A stretch of 41,118 nucleotides of DNA. It comes from Alteromonadaceae bacterium. Its GTDB lineage: Bacteria > Pseudomonadota > Gammaproteobacteria > Enterobacterales > Alteromonadaceae. Both the position numbers and the translations under genes were made by a program. The DNA lies in NCBI GenBank assembly GCA_013373625.1, contig JABXHM010000044.1:1-41118 (forward strand), written 5' to 3'. The notes under the pieces were generated by a model. It was not told the DNA's origin and did not search any database. It saw only the letters and a program-made list of their open reading frames with translations. This document shows, in pieces, positions 17,492-26,099 of the stretch; the stretch's first letter is position 1; every line of letters starts with the position of its first letter.

Positions 17492-19813
17492 TTACGAATG
17501 GTAATATTCGGTAAATTCAAGCCAGTCGATCAGCGCTTCCAGCGTAATTGGCCGGCTAATATAATAGCCTTGTGCAAAGTCGCACCCCCAACGAGAAAGC
17601 AGACTCATGGCTTGTTTATCTTCAATGCCTTCAGCCACGACTTCCAGGTCAAAAGCAGTCGCCAGACCTAAAATGGTATGCACAATTTCCTGATCATTTT
17701 TATCAGTGGTTAGATTTAATACAAAACTCTTGTCTATTTTTATAGCGTTAACAGGTAAGTTTTTCAGGTACGCCAATGACGAATAACCGGTACCAAAATC
17801 ATCAATTGCAATACTAAAGCCTTTATCCTGTAAGTATCGAAGGTTCTCAACAGCAACATTCGCGTCGGCAACCAGATCACTTTCGGTGATCTCAAGGGTA
17901 ATATTGTTAGCGGATAACTGATGCTCTGAGAGCATCAGGATAAGTTTTTCCAGCAGTGGCCGGTTCTGTATATCCTGGGTGGATAAATTTACTGCGGGTT
18001 TGATGTTGATGCCTTGCTCCCGCAGGATCACAATGTCGGTCACCACTTTACTTAAAACCCAATCGGTAATTTGTTCAATAAAACCAGCCTGTTCGGCTAT
18101 CGAAATAAATTCATCCGGCGGCACAAAGCCCAGAGCTTCGCTGTTCCAGCGCAGCAACGCTTCGAGCCCGGTAACCTGCATTGTTTTCAGACTCACCTTA
18201 GGCTGGTACACCAGCGACAGCTCACTCTGTTCACTGTGTAAGGCGTTTTTTAAACCGGTAATAATACTTAAACGGCGTAGGTAACGTTGTTCAATTTCGC
18301 TGTTAAAGCGTAACAGCCATTTTGTGCCCAACTCCGCTTCATCCAGTAATATATTCATTTTACGAAATAAGTCCTGGGCGTTGCTGGCATCATCCGGGCA
18401 ACTGACAACCGTAAACACGAGTTTTACCGGCATCACCAATTGTTGGGTAGCCACAGGTTGTTCTAATATCGAGTGAAATGTTTCGAGTTGCTCATTGGTG
18501 AGCGGGGTGTCGGCAAACCAAATTAATTCCCCACCGGAAAGCCGCGCTGCCGTGCCTTCCCAGCGTTTCATGCGTTCAGCAATACACACTATGCAGTTAT
18601 CGCCGTTAGAATAACCATAGAGGTCATTGATAGTTCTGAAATCACGGATATTAATGCCAATGATTTGCAGAGACTCATTGTTTGAAAGCTTATTTTGAAC
18701 AATTTCTTCCATGTAGGCGCGGTTATATAAACCCGTCAACATATCCATTCTGGATTGTTGCAATATGCGTTCTTCACGATTCTGAATGCTGTCTTTCATG
18801 CGAATAAAAGCATCAGAAAGTTCATTAATTTCTACCAATCGTCCGCTGGTGTTAACCGAGCTTTCGTAATTGCCATCGGCAAGGAGATTGGCGGCACTCA
18901 CTAAACGGGAAACCGGTTTGCTCACTCTTCTGGCCATAATCATTGAAGTAATTAATGCGCCAGCGATGGCAAGCAACGAAATACTTATAATATTCACCTG
19001 GAGTGCAGTAAAATTGTCAAAATGCGGTGAGACATCGACGGTGAGTGTAATATCGACTTCATCGGTAAGGCTTTCTCCCAGTTCGATATCGCGGGTTAAA
19101 TACGTATTTTTCCGCAGAAACGTGACATCAAACCAGCTAAAAGATTGCTGGTTAGCCTGTAGGACTTGTTCGGCTTTAGTTTGCGACAGGCTACTGTGAA
19201 GAACGATGGGGCTGCCATCCGCCCGCTGCCCGGAAGAAACAATAATGTCAGCCTGAATAATGGCTTTTACTTGTTTCAAAAAGTCATCGCCGTCTAAAAA
19301 GCCAATACCTGCAATAGCTATTGGTGTTGGCGCGTATACTGGCAGCATTATCATTTGATACAGGCTGCCCTCTACTATAAGTGCTTCTTCCGCTCCACCT
19401 GCCTGCAACACTTCCTCAATAATCGATTTATGAGGAAATGCGTCTCCGCGGGCAAAGTACTCAGGCTGGCTCTCAATAACTTGACCATTGAGATCGGTGA
19501 GTACCATAAAATCGGATTCAATGCGCTGGCCGTGATTTTGTAATACGCTCTGAATTGTTGGAACATCGCCGGTTGCTACAGCTTGCTTAAAACCAAAGTC
19601 ATCCGTTAAAACACTGGCAGAGTTCAGTAATTGTGCCCTGCGGTCGGCGAGTAATTGCTCCAACACGGTACTGGCCAGCTTAAGATTACTGTTAACCTGT
19701 TGAAGCGCTGTTTTAGAGGTCACCGTCCATACATTGGCTACGATGAGTGTGGCGGTAATGAATACGCCAATAAACAGGATCTGAAAAAGTGATTGACGGA
19801 GCGTTATAGTCAT
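17492..19813 (-). CDS. Membrane c-di-GMP phosphodiesterase: periplasmic sensor, HAMP, degenerate GGDEF, EAL
   Basis: This is a 773-aa inner-membrane signalling protein. Helix 1 (about 11-30) and helix 2 (about 272-294) enclose a roughly 240-residue periplasmic domain resembling double-Cache sensors (DRRAQLLNSASVLTDDFGFKQA). HAMP follows (RRVSKPVSRL). The GGDEF domain has SGGEL at 426-430 instead of GGDEF, so cyclase activity is unlikely. The EAL domain keeps EALLRW at 551, NITLEITESDLV, DDFGTGYSSLAYLK, KIDKSFV and EVVAEGIED, so it should hydrolyse c-di-GMP. The ATG overlaps the stop of the cupredoxin gene by 4 bases (ATGA). I infer that the sensor domain reads a periplasmic signal shaped by the cupredoxin or the globin encoded beside it. 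Confidence 0.93.
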   Translation of the reverse strand: MTITLRQSLFQILFIGVFITATLIVANVWTVTSKTALQQVNSNLKLASTVLEQLLADRRAQLLNSASVLTDDFGFKQAVATGDVPTIQSVLQNHGQRIESDFMVLTDLNGQVIESQPEYFARGDAFPHKSIIEEVLQAGGAEEALIVEGSLYQMIMLPVYAPTPIAIAGIGFLDGDDFLKQVKAIIQADIIVSSGQRADGSPIVLHSSLSQTKAEQVLQANQQSFSWFDVTFLRKNTYLTRDIELGESLTDEVDITLTVDVSPHFDNFTALQVNIISISLLAIAGALITSMIMARRVSKPVSRLVSAANLLADGNYESSVNTSGRLVEINELSDAFIRMKDSIQNREERILQQSRMDMLTGLYNRAYMEEIVQNKLSNNESLQIIGINIRDFRTINDLYGYSNGDNCIVCIAERMKRWEGTAARLSGGELIWFADTPLTNEQLETFHSILEQPVATQQLVMPVKLVFTVVSCPDDASNAQDLFRKMNILLDEAELGTKWLLRFNSEIEQRYLRRLSIITGLKNALHSEQSELSLVYQPKVSLKTMQVTGLEALLRWNSEALGFVPPDEFISIAEQAGFIEQITDWVLSKVVTDIVILREQGINIKPAVNLSTQDIQNRPLLEKLILMLSEHQLSANNITLEITESDLVADANVAVENLRYLQDKGFSIAIDDFGTGYSSLAYLKNLPVNAIKIDKSFVLNLTTDKNDQEIVHTILGLATAFDLEVVAEGIEDKQAMSLLSRWGCDFAQGYYISRPITLEALIDWLEFTEYYHS

Positions 19814-20484
19814 TGATGATTAAATTTGCGTTTACCAAACACTTTTTTATGCGTGACCGGCGGTGCCACGCGTTTGGCGGTCAGTGTTATATTGGTATTG
19901 TTTGTTACGTCGATATCAAACGCGAGGCGCTCAGTATGATTGAGAGATAAATCAGGATGCCATATAAATACTTCGCCCTGAAATTCGCCTATTTCCACCT
20001 GCCCCTCCGAATTTGTTTGCCAGGACGGCGAATCATCACGAACATAAATATAACCCACCATAGAGTCATGAATATTACAGCCGAGTACCACTATGCCTGA
20101 TTTATCAAAAAGCAGGGGAGCAACAGAAGTACCGCTGTAAAGTTTGATTTCAAAAGGCTTAGGACTGGAAAAACTATAAACATGGTGCCGGATATTGTCA
20201 CTATTTGGAAAACTTACGGTTTGACCTTGTTGGATCACCAGTATATCGGGTACAAATTGTTTATCGACCTGATCCATGATTGCCGGGGGCAGTAAAGTTG
20301 TTGTGGCATCGGTAACGTTTTTTGGAGGAGCTGTAGAAAGCGCAATTACAGCATCAACAATAGGATCGCCGTTGTTGTCTATGAATGTCACTGTTCCAGC
20401 CACGACACTACAAGGCACTATTAATAGTAAGCCAAATATAAGGCTGGCAGTGCGTGAAAATGGGTTTACTACAGGGTTTACCAT
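19810..20484 (-). CDS. Secreted cupredoxin-like protein (methylamine-utilisation-protein type)
   Basis: This 224-aa protein has a signal peptide cleaved near VVA29. A plastocyanin-like domain carries HHVYSFS (His100/His101) and LGCNIHDSM with Cys136, His139 and Met142, a complete type 1 copper ligand set. Relatives are often labelled methylamine utilisation protein, but no methylamine dehydrogenase genes are nearby, so that name should not be taken as function. It is the first gene of the unit and overlaps the EAL gene by 4 bases. AAGG lies before the ATG. Possible roles are electron transfer to, or redox sensing for, the periplasmic sensor or globin. The C-terminal tail is basic (KVFGKRKFNHQ). 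Confidence 0.86.
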   Translation of the reverse strand: MVNPVVNPFSRTASLIFGLLLIVPCSVVAGTVTFIDNNGDPIVDAVIALSTAPPKNVTDATTTLLPPAIMDQVDKQFVPDILVIQQGQTVSFPNSDNIRHHVYSFSSPKPFEIKLYSGTSVAPLLFDKSGIVVLGCNIHDSMVGYIYVRDDSPSWQTNSEGQVEIGEFQGEVFIWHPDLSLNHTERLAFDIDVTNNTNITLTAKRVAPPVTHKKVFGKRKFNHQ

Positions 20485-20693
20485 AATTGCCTTAGCTGAA
20501 AATCAACAATATTCGCATATTTTTATAAAGCATAGCATTTATTTACGCAGCAAAATTTACCATAGCAATTATTTAATGGCATTAGCAATGAATATTTATG
20601 GATTTCAATAACTTCAACTTAAGAGGAATGTTAAGTACCGGATTATTTTTGCCGGTTGACAGCTCGCTGCAACAATATTGCACTTCTTCTTGT

Positions 20694-23015
20694 TTAACTG
20701 GCAGCTTTCGGGGACTTTACAGGCGTAATGTCAGACAACACAAGAGAGTTATATAACGCCGACATATCGATAAGGTGCAACACGTGTGTATAGTTTTTTT
20801 GTAAGTCCAAAAGCTTTTCATAGACATCTAAGTCAATTTTTGAAAGCAGCGCCAGACGTTGCTTGGTCATCGTCGTGGTACCTGTTTGTAATGGCTGACT
20901 CTCTATACTTTTTACATAAAATGCCACATGTTTATCATTGAGTGATTTTTGCAGGCTTTTGCGTAACTTTGGTCCAAAGCACTGTTGTTCAGTAAGGCTA
21001 ATGAGACTGGCATCGTTTTTTCTTTCGCAATGAAGCGACAGGTGCATCGGCTCAGACTTTTGTAATAGCCGCTTTAATACTGTTGAATCAGGTGGTGACT
21101 TATCCATATCGGCGAAAAAACCATGTGTAGGTGTTTTGTGTTCGCTTACGGTAAATGGGTATAAATCGGTACTTTCTATTGGGGAATAAACTGTTTTAAG
21201 GCGTTGCACCATTTGCCGGGCAGAAATAATTTGTACCGCGGCATTCGGGTAACAGCGGGCGAAAATTTCCCACAAGCTGCGAAAATAAACTTTCTGTTGC
21301 ATCTCAATATTTTGAATATTGGTAAAGTACGCCGACTGATTACTCATAATACCTGCGACTTTTTCGTTTTTATCGCTGGCTATCAGTTGCAGTCTGAGGC
21401 AAGCCGACTCGGGATCAAAATGGAGCACTTTATACCGTTGGCCTTTTAGTTTTAGATCCGCGATGGTGATTTTCACTTCGGCCGGTAAGGCATCACCATC
21501 GTATTTTAACAATTGCAATTGCATACCACTTTTTGAAAAGTCCAGCACCATAGCAGGGTAGCTGGTGATCAGCCCAACTTTGACTTCGGCATGTTTTTCT
21601 ATTCTGAAGCGAGGTTCGTTGCGTCTGTCCATGTCATTGTCCATCACAAAATGTAATGGCCAGTGTTCACGCTCATCCACAAACTGGCGAGGTAGTTTTT
21701 GTGGTGGAGGTAGCTTATGGACAGTTAAACCACCGACGACCTCGGTAACACAGCGAATGGATAATATTTGTGTCAGAGAAGAAAGTTGGTCACGTATTTG
21801 GTCCGGAATATCCTGCAGCACGGCTGCAGTTTGACGTGCCTTGTTATCCATCTTGTTGAGTCGATATTGCCATATCTGCAAGGACTTATTCTGTAAGCCC
21901 AACTGAATAAACTGACCGACCATGGAAAGCTGCTCCAGTTGCCGAATAGTTGTACACAATGACAGCGTCTTACCATTACGTTGAGTGACCTTCTGGCGCA
22001 CCACAAACACTTCTTTAAATACGCTAAGCTCTTTAAATATTCGCGCCATTGCGTTTTTACCCGGCAGCAGCGTGCCGCTGCGATGTGCTGGATTCTTGGC
22101 ACAGTTTGCGGCTGTCAGCATCACCATATTCGGTTGCAACTGGCCTTCTGTATTCTGGCTCACAAAAACCGGGATCCATGGTGAGCTGTGCACCACTCTG
22201 TCACGGTCAAGGGCCTGCATAGCCCGTTCAATTTCAAGATCGCGATCGAGAGGAAAGCGCAGCATTACCCGATCTAAATATTGTTTAATTTTGGCCTGCC
22301 AGCTTTCATCCTGCTCAGCCAGTTTTAGCGTTACGTTGTGGCGTTGGGTTCGTTGATCAAATTCAACACCACTATAGTCATAATGAATAACCTGGTTAAG
22401 TGAACAAAGGCCCGGAATATTCGGAAAAATCACGGGTATGTCTGTTTTTGTTGTGAAAGTCGGAGAGCGAGTGCAGGCAATGACAATGGCTTTCGCACTC
22501 AGCGACACAACAGATACACTGCGCCCGTTTTGATAGGCTTGTGTTGAAACAACAAAATTAGGTGTTATGGATAAATCGTTATTAAACTGAATATCTTTAA
22601 ATGATTGAGTTTGTACTAAAAACGCCTTGATGATTTTTTCACGCATTTTGCGCTGGATCTGCGACTGATAGTGTTCTGAATTGGTGATCGACTCAAATAC
22701 GCCTACCGTGTAGCGTTCCATGTAACGGGCTGATTCTTTCTGCAAAATCTCACTGCCGACTTTATCCAGTGCCATCTGGATACCAAAGTGAGAAAATCGT
22801 TTAACTGGAAACTGGGCAAACTCAGAATTATCGGCAGGTGCATCAGTCAGTGAGGTTAATCGCTCTACCTCATTTTTAATAACTTTGCGGGCTTGTGAAT
22901 TAAGACGCGATGAGAAGCGATTTAAACCTTCAAGCAGTTTCCCCTGTTGCTGATAAGGGATCAATGCCTTAATGACAGGTTGAAACTTCTTAATTATCGT
23001 TTGATCTGTACTCAT
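20694..23015 (-). CDS. Large PilZ-domain protein, putative c-di-GMP receptor
   Basis: This 773-aa cytosolic protein has no membrane segment. A PilZ domain begins at about residue 463 with DRRNEPRFR and continues to LDFSKSGMQ, so both the RxxxR and the DxSxxG c-di-GMP contacts are intact. The first 460 residues are mostly helical and basic and I do not recognise their family. The C-terminal 220 residues are also unassigned. The gene lies just upstream, on the same strand, of the cupredoxin–EAL unit (209 bases between). A PilZ receptor next to a c-di-GMP phosphodiesterase suggests a shared pathway, which is inference. There is no clear ribosome-binding site before the ATG. Confidence 0.85.
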   Translation of the reverse strand: MSTDQTIIKKFQPVIKALIPYQQQGKLLEGLNRFSSRLNSQARKVIKNEVERLTSLTDAPADNSEFAQFPVKRFSHFGIQMALDKVGSEILQKESARYMERYTVGVFESITNSEHYQSQIQRKMREKIIKAFLVQTQSFKDIQFNNDLSITPNFVVSTQAYQNGRSVSVVSLSAKAIVIACTRSPTFTTKTDIPVIFPNIPGLCSLNQVIHYDYSGVEFDQRTQRHNVTLKLAEQDESWQAKIKQYLDRVMLRFPLDRDLEIERAMQALDRDRVVHSSPWIPVFVSQNTEGQLQPNMVMLTAANCAKNPAHRSGTLLPGKNAMARIFKELSVFKEVFVVRQKVTQRNGKTLSLCTTIRQLEQLSMVGQFIQLGLQNKSLQIWQYRLNKMDNKARQTAAVLQDIPDQIRDQLSSLTQILSIRCVTEVVGGLTVHKLPPPQKLPRQFVDEREHWPLHFVMDNDMDRRNEPRFRIEKHAEVKVGLITSYPAMVLDFSKSGMQLQLLKYDGDALPAEVKITIADLKLKGQRYKVLHFDPESACLRLQLIASDKNEKVAGIMSNQSAYFTNIQNIEMQQKVYFRSLWEIFARCYPNAAVQIISARQMVQRLKTVYSPIESTDLYPFTVSEHKTPTHGFFADMDKSPPDSTVLKRLLQKSEPMHLSLHCERKNDASLISLTEQQCFGPKLRKSLQKSLNDKHVAFYVKSIESQPLQTGTTTMTKQRLALLSKIDLDVYEKLLDLQKNYTHVLHLIDMSALYNSLVLSDITPVKSPKAAS

Positions 23016-23174
23016 TGTTATTTTTTTGTAAGTACTAATACAACATTTAATTTAGCATACTAGCTGTCCTTAATGCAGCTGGTTTTTTGTTTTTCATTGC
23101 CAAAATAATCGTATATCAGTGTTGTCTATGCCGTCTTAACATTGTTGGTTACGTTAAAAGTGTAAAAGTCATCA

Positions 23175-23208
23175 GATGCTTTATATACAAAGCTGTATAT
23201 AAAGCATC
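23175..23208. repeat. 15-bp perfect inverted repeat with 4-base loop
   Basis: GATGCTTTATATACA (23175-23189) and its exact complement TGTATATAAAGCATC (23194-23208) flank AAGC. It sits in the 284-base gap between the anti-sigma-like gene and the PilZ gene. It could be an operator upstream of the PilZ gene, or a weak terminator for the sigma operon, but no T-tract follows on the minus strand. The remainder of the gap has no gene I can support. Confidence 0.7.
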
Positions 23209-23299
23209 AAAAATATTTGCGCAATAAGTAACCATACCACCACTGTCTGGTTATGACTAGCCTGCAGGGGGCAAGTAATAAGGTGTTTGCGGCTTCAGG

Positions 23300-23872
23300 C
23301 TAGCACAAATTCTCTCTGGCAGGGGAAACACTCATTAGTCGCCCGTTTTCGTCAAAGGCTAATTCGACAAAACTGCCATCAAAAATGCCCGGATCAATGC
23401 GTTTATGTTTGCGCAAATCTTCAATTAAATCGATGGAAACAGTGATGATTTGTTGATTGCAATCTATAAACTGCCAACTTCCGGCATGCTGTGCCAGCAT
23501 AGCCCTGCGAGAGTAAAATGCTGACAGAGTGTTCAAATTCTGTGTGTATTCACGTTGATAGACAGTCAGTTGCTGGCGATGGTCTGCAACGGGGGCTGGC
23601 TCATCTGCGTAGTTATGAAACTCGACTTCCAGCGCCAATGTTTCGTTATTTTGTGGTGGCAAGTGAGTTTGATTGGTCATTGTGATCAGAATAAGAAAAC
23701 AACCGACAGCGGCGGCTAGTGCAAGCCACTCTTTCGCTGGCAAATAACGCAACCAGCGCTGCTGGCGTTGCGAGTTGATAACAGCACGTTTAATGCGACC
23801 CGGTGCCGGATAATCTTGCTTGCTGGATTGATAAGCGCGCTTAAAATCAGGTTCTTTTTGTGGTTCATTCAT
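23300..23872 (-). CDS. Single-span membrane protein, putative anti-sigma factor
   Basis: This 190-aa protein has a basic cytosolic N-terminus of about 45 residues, one membrane helix (about 47-65, LALAAAVGCFLILITM) and a periplasmic domain of about 120 residues ending in Cys. The ATG lies within the end of the sigma gene (4-base overlap), the usual arrangement for an ECF sigma factor and its membrane anti-sigma. It lacks the zinc anti-sigma motif HxxxCxxC and I do not recognise the family, so the anti-sigma role rests on position and topology. Two cysteines (in FIDCNQQ and at the C-terminus) could form a periplasmic disulfide. Confidence 0.68.
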   Translation of the reverse strand: MNEPQKEPDFKRAYQSSKQDYPAPGRIKRAVINSQRQQRWLRYLPAKEWLALAAAVGCFLILITMTNQTHLPPQNNETLALEVEFHNYADEPAPVADHRQQLTVYQREYTQNLNTLSAFYSRRAMLAQHAGSWQFIDCNQQIITVSIDLIEDLRKHKRIDPGIFDGSFVELAFDENGRLMSVSPARENLC

Positions 23873-24447
23873 GATTGCTGTGTCCAGAGCTTACGCATGT
23901 TGTTGCGTGCGTAGCGTAGCCGGGTTTTGACTGTTTCTACCGGAGTATTAGTGATTTCGGCAATATCCTGCAGTGAAAAATCTTCCTGTTGCAGCGAAAA
24001 CGCTTCGCGCTGCGCAAATGGGAGTTTTTTCAGTAAGGCATGAAAATTACACGATGGCTGCGAGGAATGCTCATCGACCTGATTGCTATTGGGCAAACTA
24101 GTGGGATTAGTCTCTGCATCCCAACGCCTGGTGCGCCGCAGCTCATCAATTAACATGCGATGGCCAATGGTAAAAAGCCACGCTTGAAAACGGCCTTTTT
24201 GCTGATAAAGATGAGCCGACTCAATGACTTTTAACCAGCTCTTTTGCGTAATGTCAGCGGCGGTTTGAGGGTCACTTAAGACTAATAAATAATAGTACAA
24301 CTGGTTACTGTGCTCGTCATATAAAGCACTTAACGCTGCATTATCGCCGTTGTTACAATAACGCCTGAACAATACTTCGTTGCAGGTTTCGCTCATCGAT
24401 TTGCGCTTAGTAAATGACCGCAAAAAACCCATTTTGGCTATACCCAT
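23869..24447 (-). CDS. ECF-type RNA polymerase sigma factor
   Basis: This 192-aa protein has sigma region 2 (ALSALYDEHSNQLYYYLLVLSDPQTAADITQ, then FQAWLFTIGHRMLIDELRR) and region 4 helix-turn-helix (LQDIAEITNTPVETVKTRLRYARNNMRKL). No region 1 or 3 is present, so it belongs to the extracytoplasmic-function group. AAGGA lies 8 bases before the ATG used. A later ATG (MSETCNEV) is possible. It is 11 bases downstream of tonB and overlaps the putative anti-sigma gene. Target promoters cannot be read from the window. The region between tonB and the nucleosidase shows no clear ECF promoter. Confidence 0.93.
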   Translation of the reverse strand: MGIAKMGFLRSFTKRKSMSETCNEVLFRRYCNNGDNAALSALYDEHSNQLYYYLLVLSDPQTAADITQKSWLKVIESAHLYQQKGRFQAWLFTIGHRMLIDELRRTRRWDAETNPTSLPNSNQVDEHSSQPSCNFHALLKKLPFAQREAFSLQQEDFSLQDIAEITNTPVETVKTRLRYARNNMRKLWTQQS

Positions 24448-24458
24448 AGGCCAGGTCC

Positions 24459-25115
24459 TTATTGCTCAAGGGCAAAGGTGAGTACTACTTGTAACCCGGA
24501 TTGTCCTTTACGTATACCTTTTTCCAACCGGGGCTGATATTTCCACTTAGCTAACGCGCGACGGGCTTCGCGGTTAAATACCCGGGCCGGATCCGCATCG
24601 AGCACCTGTATGTTTGTCACATTACCTTCGGGCGTGAGGTCGAACTGTAATTTTACCCAACCTTCAATTCCACTGCGTGCCGCATCGGGTGGATAATTAG
24701 GGTCGATACGCACCACGGGTCTGGCTTCGCTGTCTTGTGTATTCTGACCAATTGTAGTGTTAATGCTAATCTTATTGTCGATGATAAGCGGCCCGGTATT
24801 AATACCTGTCTCGTTCGGGCCGGGCTCTTTGGCTGCCAATGGGGGCAAGCTTTCGGGAGGCGAAATGGGTTTCTCCATCGGTTTTACAGGAGGCCGGGTA
24901 TTGGTTTCAGGCTCTTCTATATTGAGCAGAAAATCGTCGATAATCACGGCTTCATCTGGTGTCGAAAACTTAGTGTCATGCTCTATAAGACGTGCCATCA
25001 TAACAAAAAGTCCAAACGTAATTGCCGCAGCCAAAAAGAGGGTAAGCAAGCCCTTACTGGTTTTGGGCATAAACTCTGGTAGTAATGATAGTGTGACGGT
25101 TTGGGTTGGTTGCAT
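24459..25115 (-). CDS. TonB family protein (energy transducer type)
   Basis: This 218-aa protein has a short cytosolic N-terminus, one membrane helix (about 22-41), and a proline-rich periplasmic spacer (TRPPVKPMEKPISPPESLPP). The TonB C-terminal domain (PNYPPDAARSGIEGWVKLQFDL to ALAKWKYQP) is complete. TonB proteins pass proton-motive energy from ExbB/ExbD to outer-membrane receptors, and neither partner is encoded nearby. I chose MQPTQ as start because GAGGAG precedes it by 8 bases, and the longer frame would begin in the leader. A small CGTTTA/TAAACG hairpin lies just upstream. The sigma factor follows 11 bases later. Confidence 0.9.
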   Translation of the reverse strand: MQPTQTVTLSLLPEFMPKTSKGLLTLFLAAAITFGLFVMMARLIEHDTKFSTPDEAVIIDDFLLNIEEPETNTRPPVKPMEKPISPPESLPPLAAKEPGPNETGINTGPLIIDNKISINTTIGQNTQDSEARPVVRIDPNYPPDAARSGIEGWVKLQFDLTPEGNVTNIQVLDADPARVFNREARRALAKWKYQPRLEKGIRKGQSGLQVVLTFALEQ

Positions 25116-25168
25116 AATGTGTGCTCCTCGTTTATTAGTAAACGAATGAGGCGCACACAAGGGGTGAA

Positions 25169-26068
25169 TTATTTTTGCTTTTTTGAATTTGTCGATAATG
25201 TGTCGATGTACTGCTCAATCACCAGGCGCACAAATTGCTGGCAATCTTCTGCTGTAGAGGGGTCGTAATGACCGCCGTTTGTCAAATTGTTCGATAGCAC
25301 CCGAATTCCCAAAAAAGGCACGCTGTAGCTATGGGCAATTTGTGCCGCGGCAGCAGTTTCCATTTCTTCGGTGCTGGTGCCAAACTGCTTATGTAACCAG
25401 GCAATCCGGTCCAGTTCATTGTTCCAAAAATTACCGCTGGCAATGGTACCTTCAACCACTTTACCGCGTGTATACCGGTTTTTCACGGTATGGGCCGCGT
25501 GCAAAAGGGTTTCGTTACCTATGTAATACCGTATGCGTTCTGCATCTTTTGCTGAATCCCCTTCTCCTGCGCTGCCTTCAGAGGCGAGTAAGTCCATTGG
25601 CAGCCATTCAAGGGGCGCCGAACCTGCACCTGATTTTCTGAATGGTGTTTTAAAATTGCTGGCATTGACTGCGCGTTTACCCAGCACAATATCGCCTACC
25701 TGAAGCGCCGGGTCGTGGCCACCAGACGTGCCTTGATTAATAATGGCCTGAGGGCGATAACGTTCAATGCCAACAGCCGTGGCCGCGGCGGTGTTTTCCA
25801 AACCTTTTCCTGTTTGCGCTACTACCACAGGAAAGCCGTCAAGCTTGCCAATATAGAACGTCACATTACCCGCTTTTTCTGTACGCACATCGGTGAGCAG
25901 AGAAGCAAAGTATTCAGCTTCTATGGGCATGGGCCCCTGGATCATCACCGGCGCTTTTACTGGCGTACTGGTACTAATTTGCACCTGATTAAATTCACTG
26001 GCGCGCAGCAACGAACTAAAACAGCCAACTAAAATTGCGCATACCAGTAAGGGTATTTTGTTATACAT
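25169..26068 (-). CDS. Exported nucleoside phosphorylase/nucleosidase family protein
   Basis: This 299-aa protein of the PNP/UDP phosphorylase superfamily resembles MTA/SAH nucleosidase. Retained family features are PMPIEAEYF (Glu50, equivalent of Glu12), INQGTSGGHDP, and STEEMETAAAA (Met236/Glu237, ribose binding). The catalytic Asp of the SD motif is replaced by Asn260 in VLSNN. Asn here is typical of 6-oxopurine phosphorylases, so the substrate is likely not methylthioadenosine. A signal sequence is present, and LVGC at 13-16 could be a lipobox, so it acts in the periplasm. The start was moved to MYNKIP (AAGGTAA upstream), which also removes overlap with the Nramp gene. Confidence 0.85.
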   Translation of the reverse strand: MYNKIPLLVCAILVGCFSSLLRASEFNQVQISTSTPVKAPVMIQGPMPIEAEYFASLLTDVRTEKAGNVTFYIGKLDGFPVVVAQTGKGLENTAAATAVGIERYRPQAIINQGTSGGHDPALQVGDIVLGKRAVNASNFKTPFRKSGAGSAPLEWLPMDLLASEGSAGEGDSAKDAERIRYYIGNETLLHAAHTVKNRYTRGKVVEGTIASGNFWNNELDRIAWLHKQFGTSTEEMETAAAAQIAHSYSVPFLGIRVLSNNLTNGGHYDPSTAEDCQQFVRLVIEQYIDTLSTNSKKQK

Positions 26069-26099
26069 AAGTGTTACCTTCGTTCTGACAGAAGAAATG

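Noticed and set aside
19810..20484. Methylamine utilisation as a function for the cupredoxin.
   Set aside because: No methylamine dehydrogenase or maturation genes are nearby; only the copper fold is supported.
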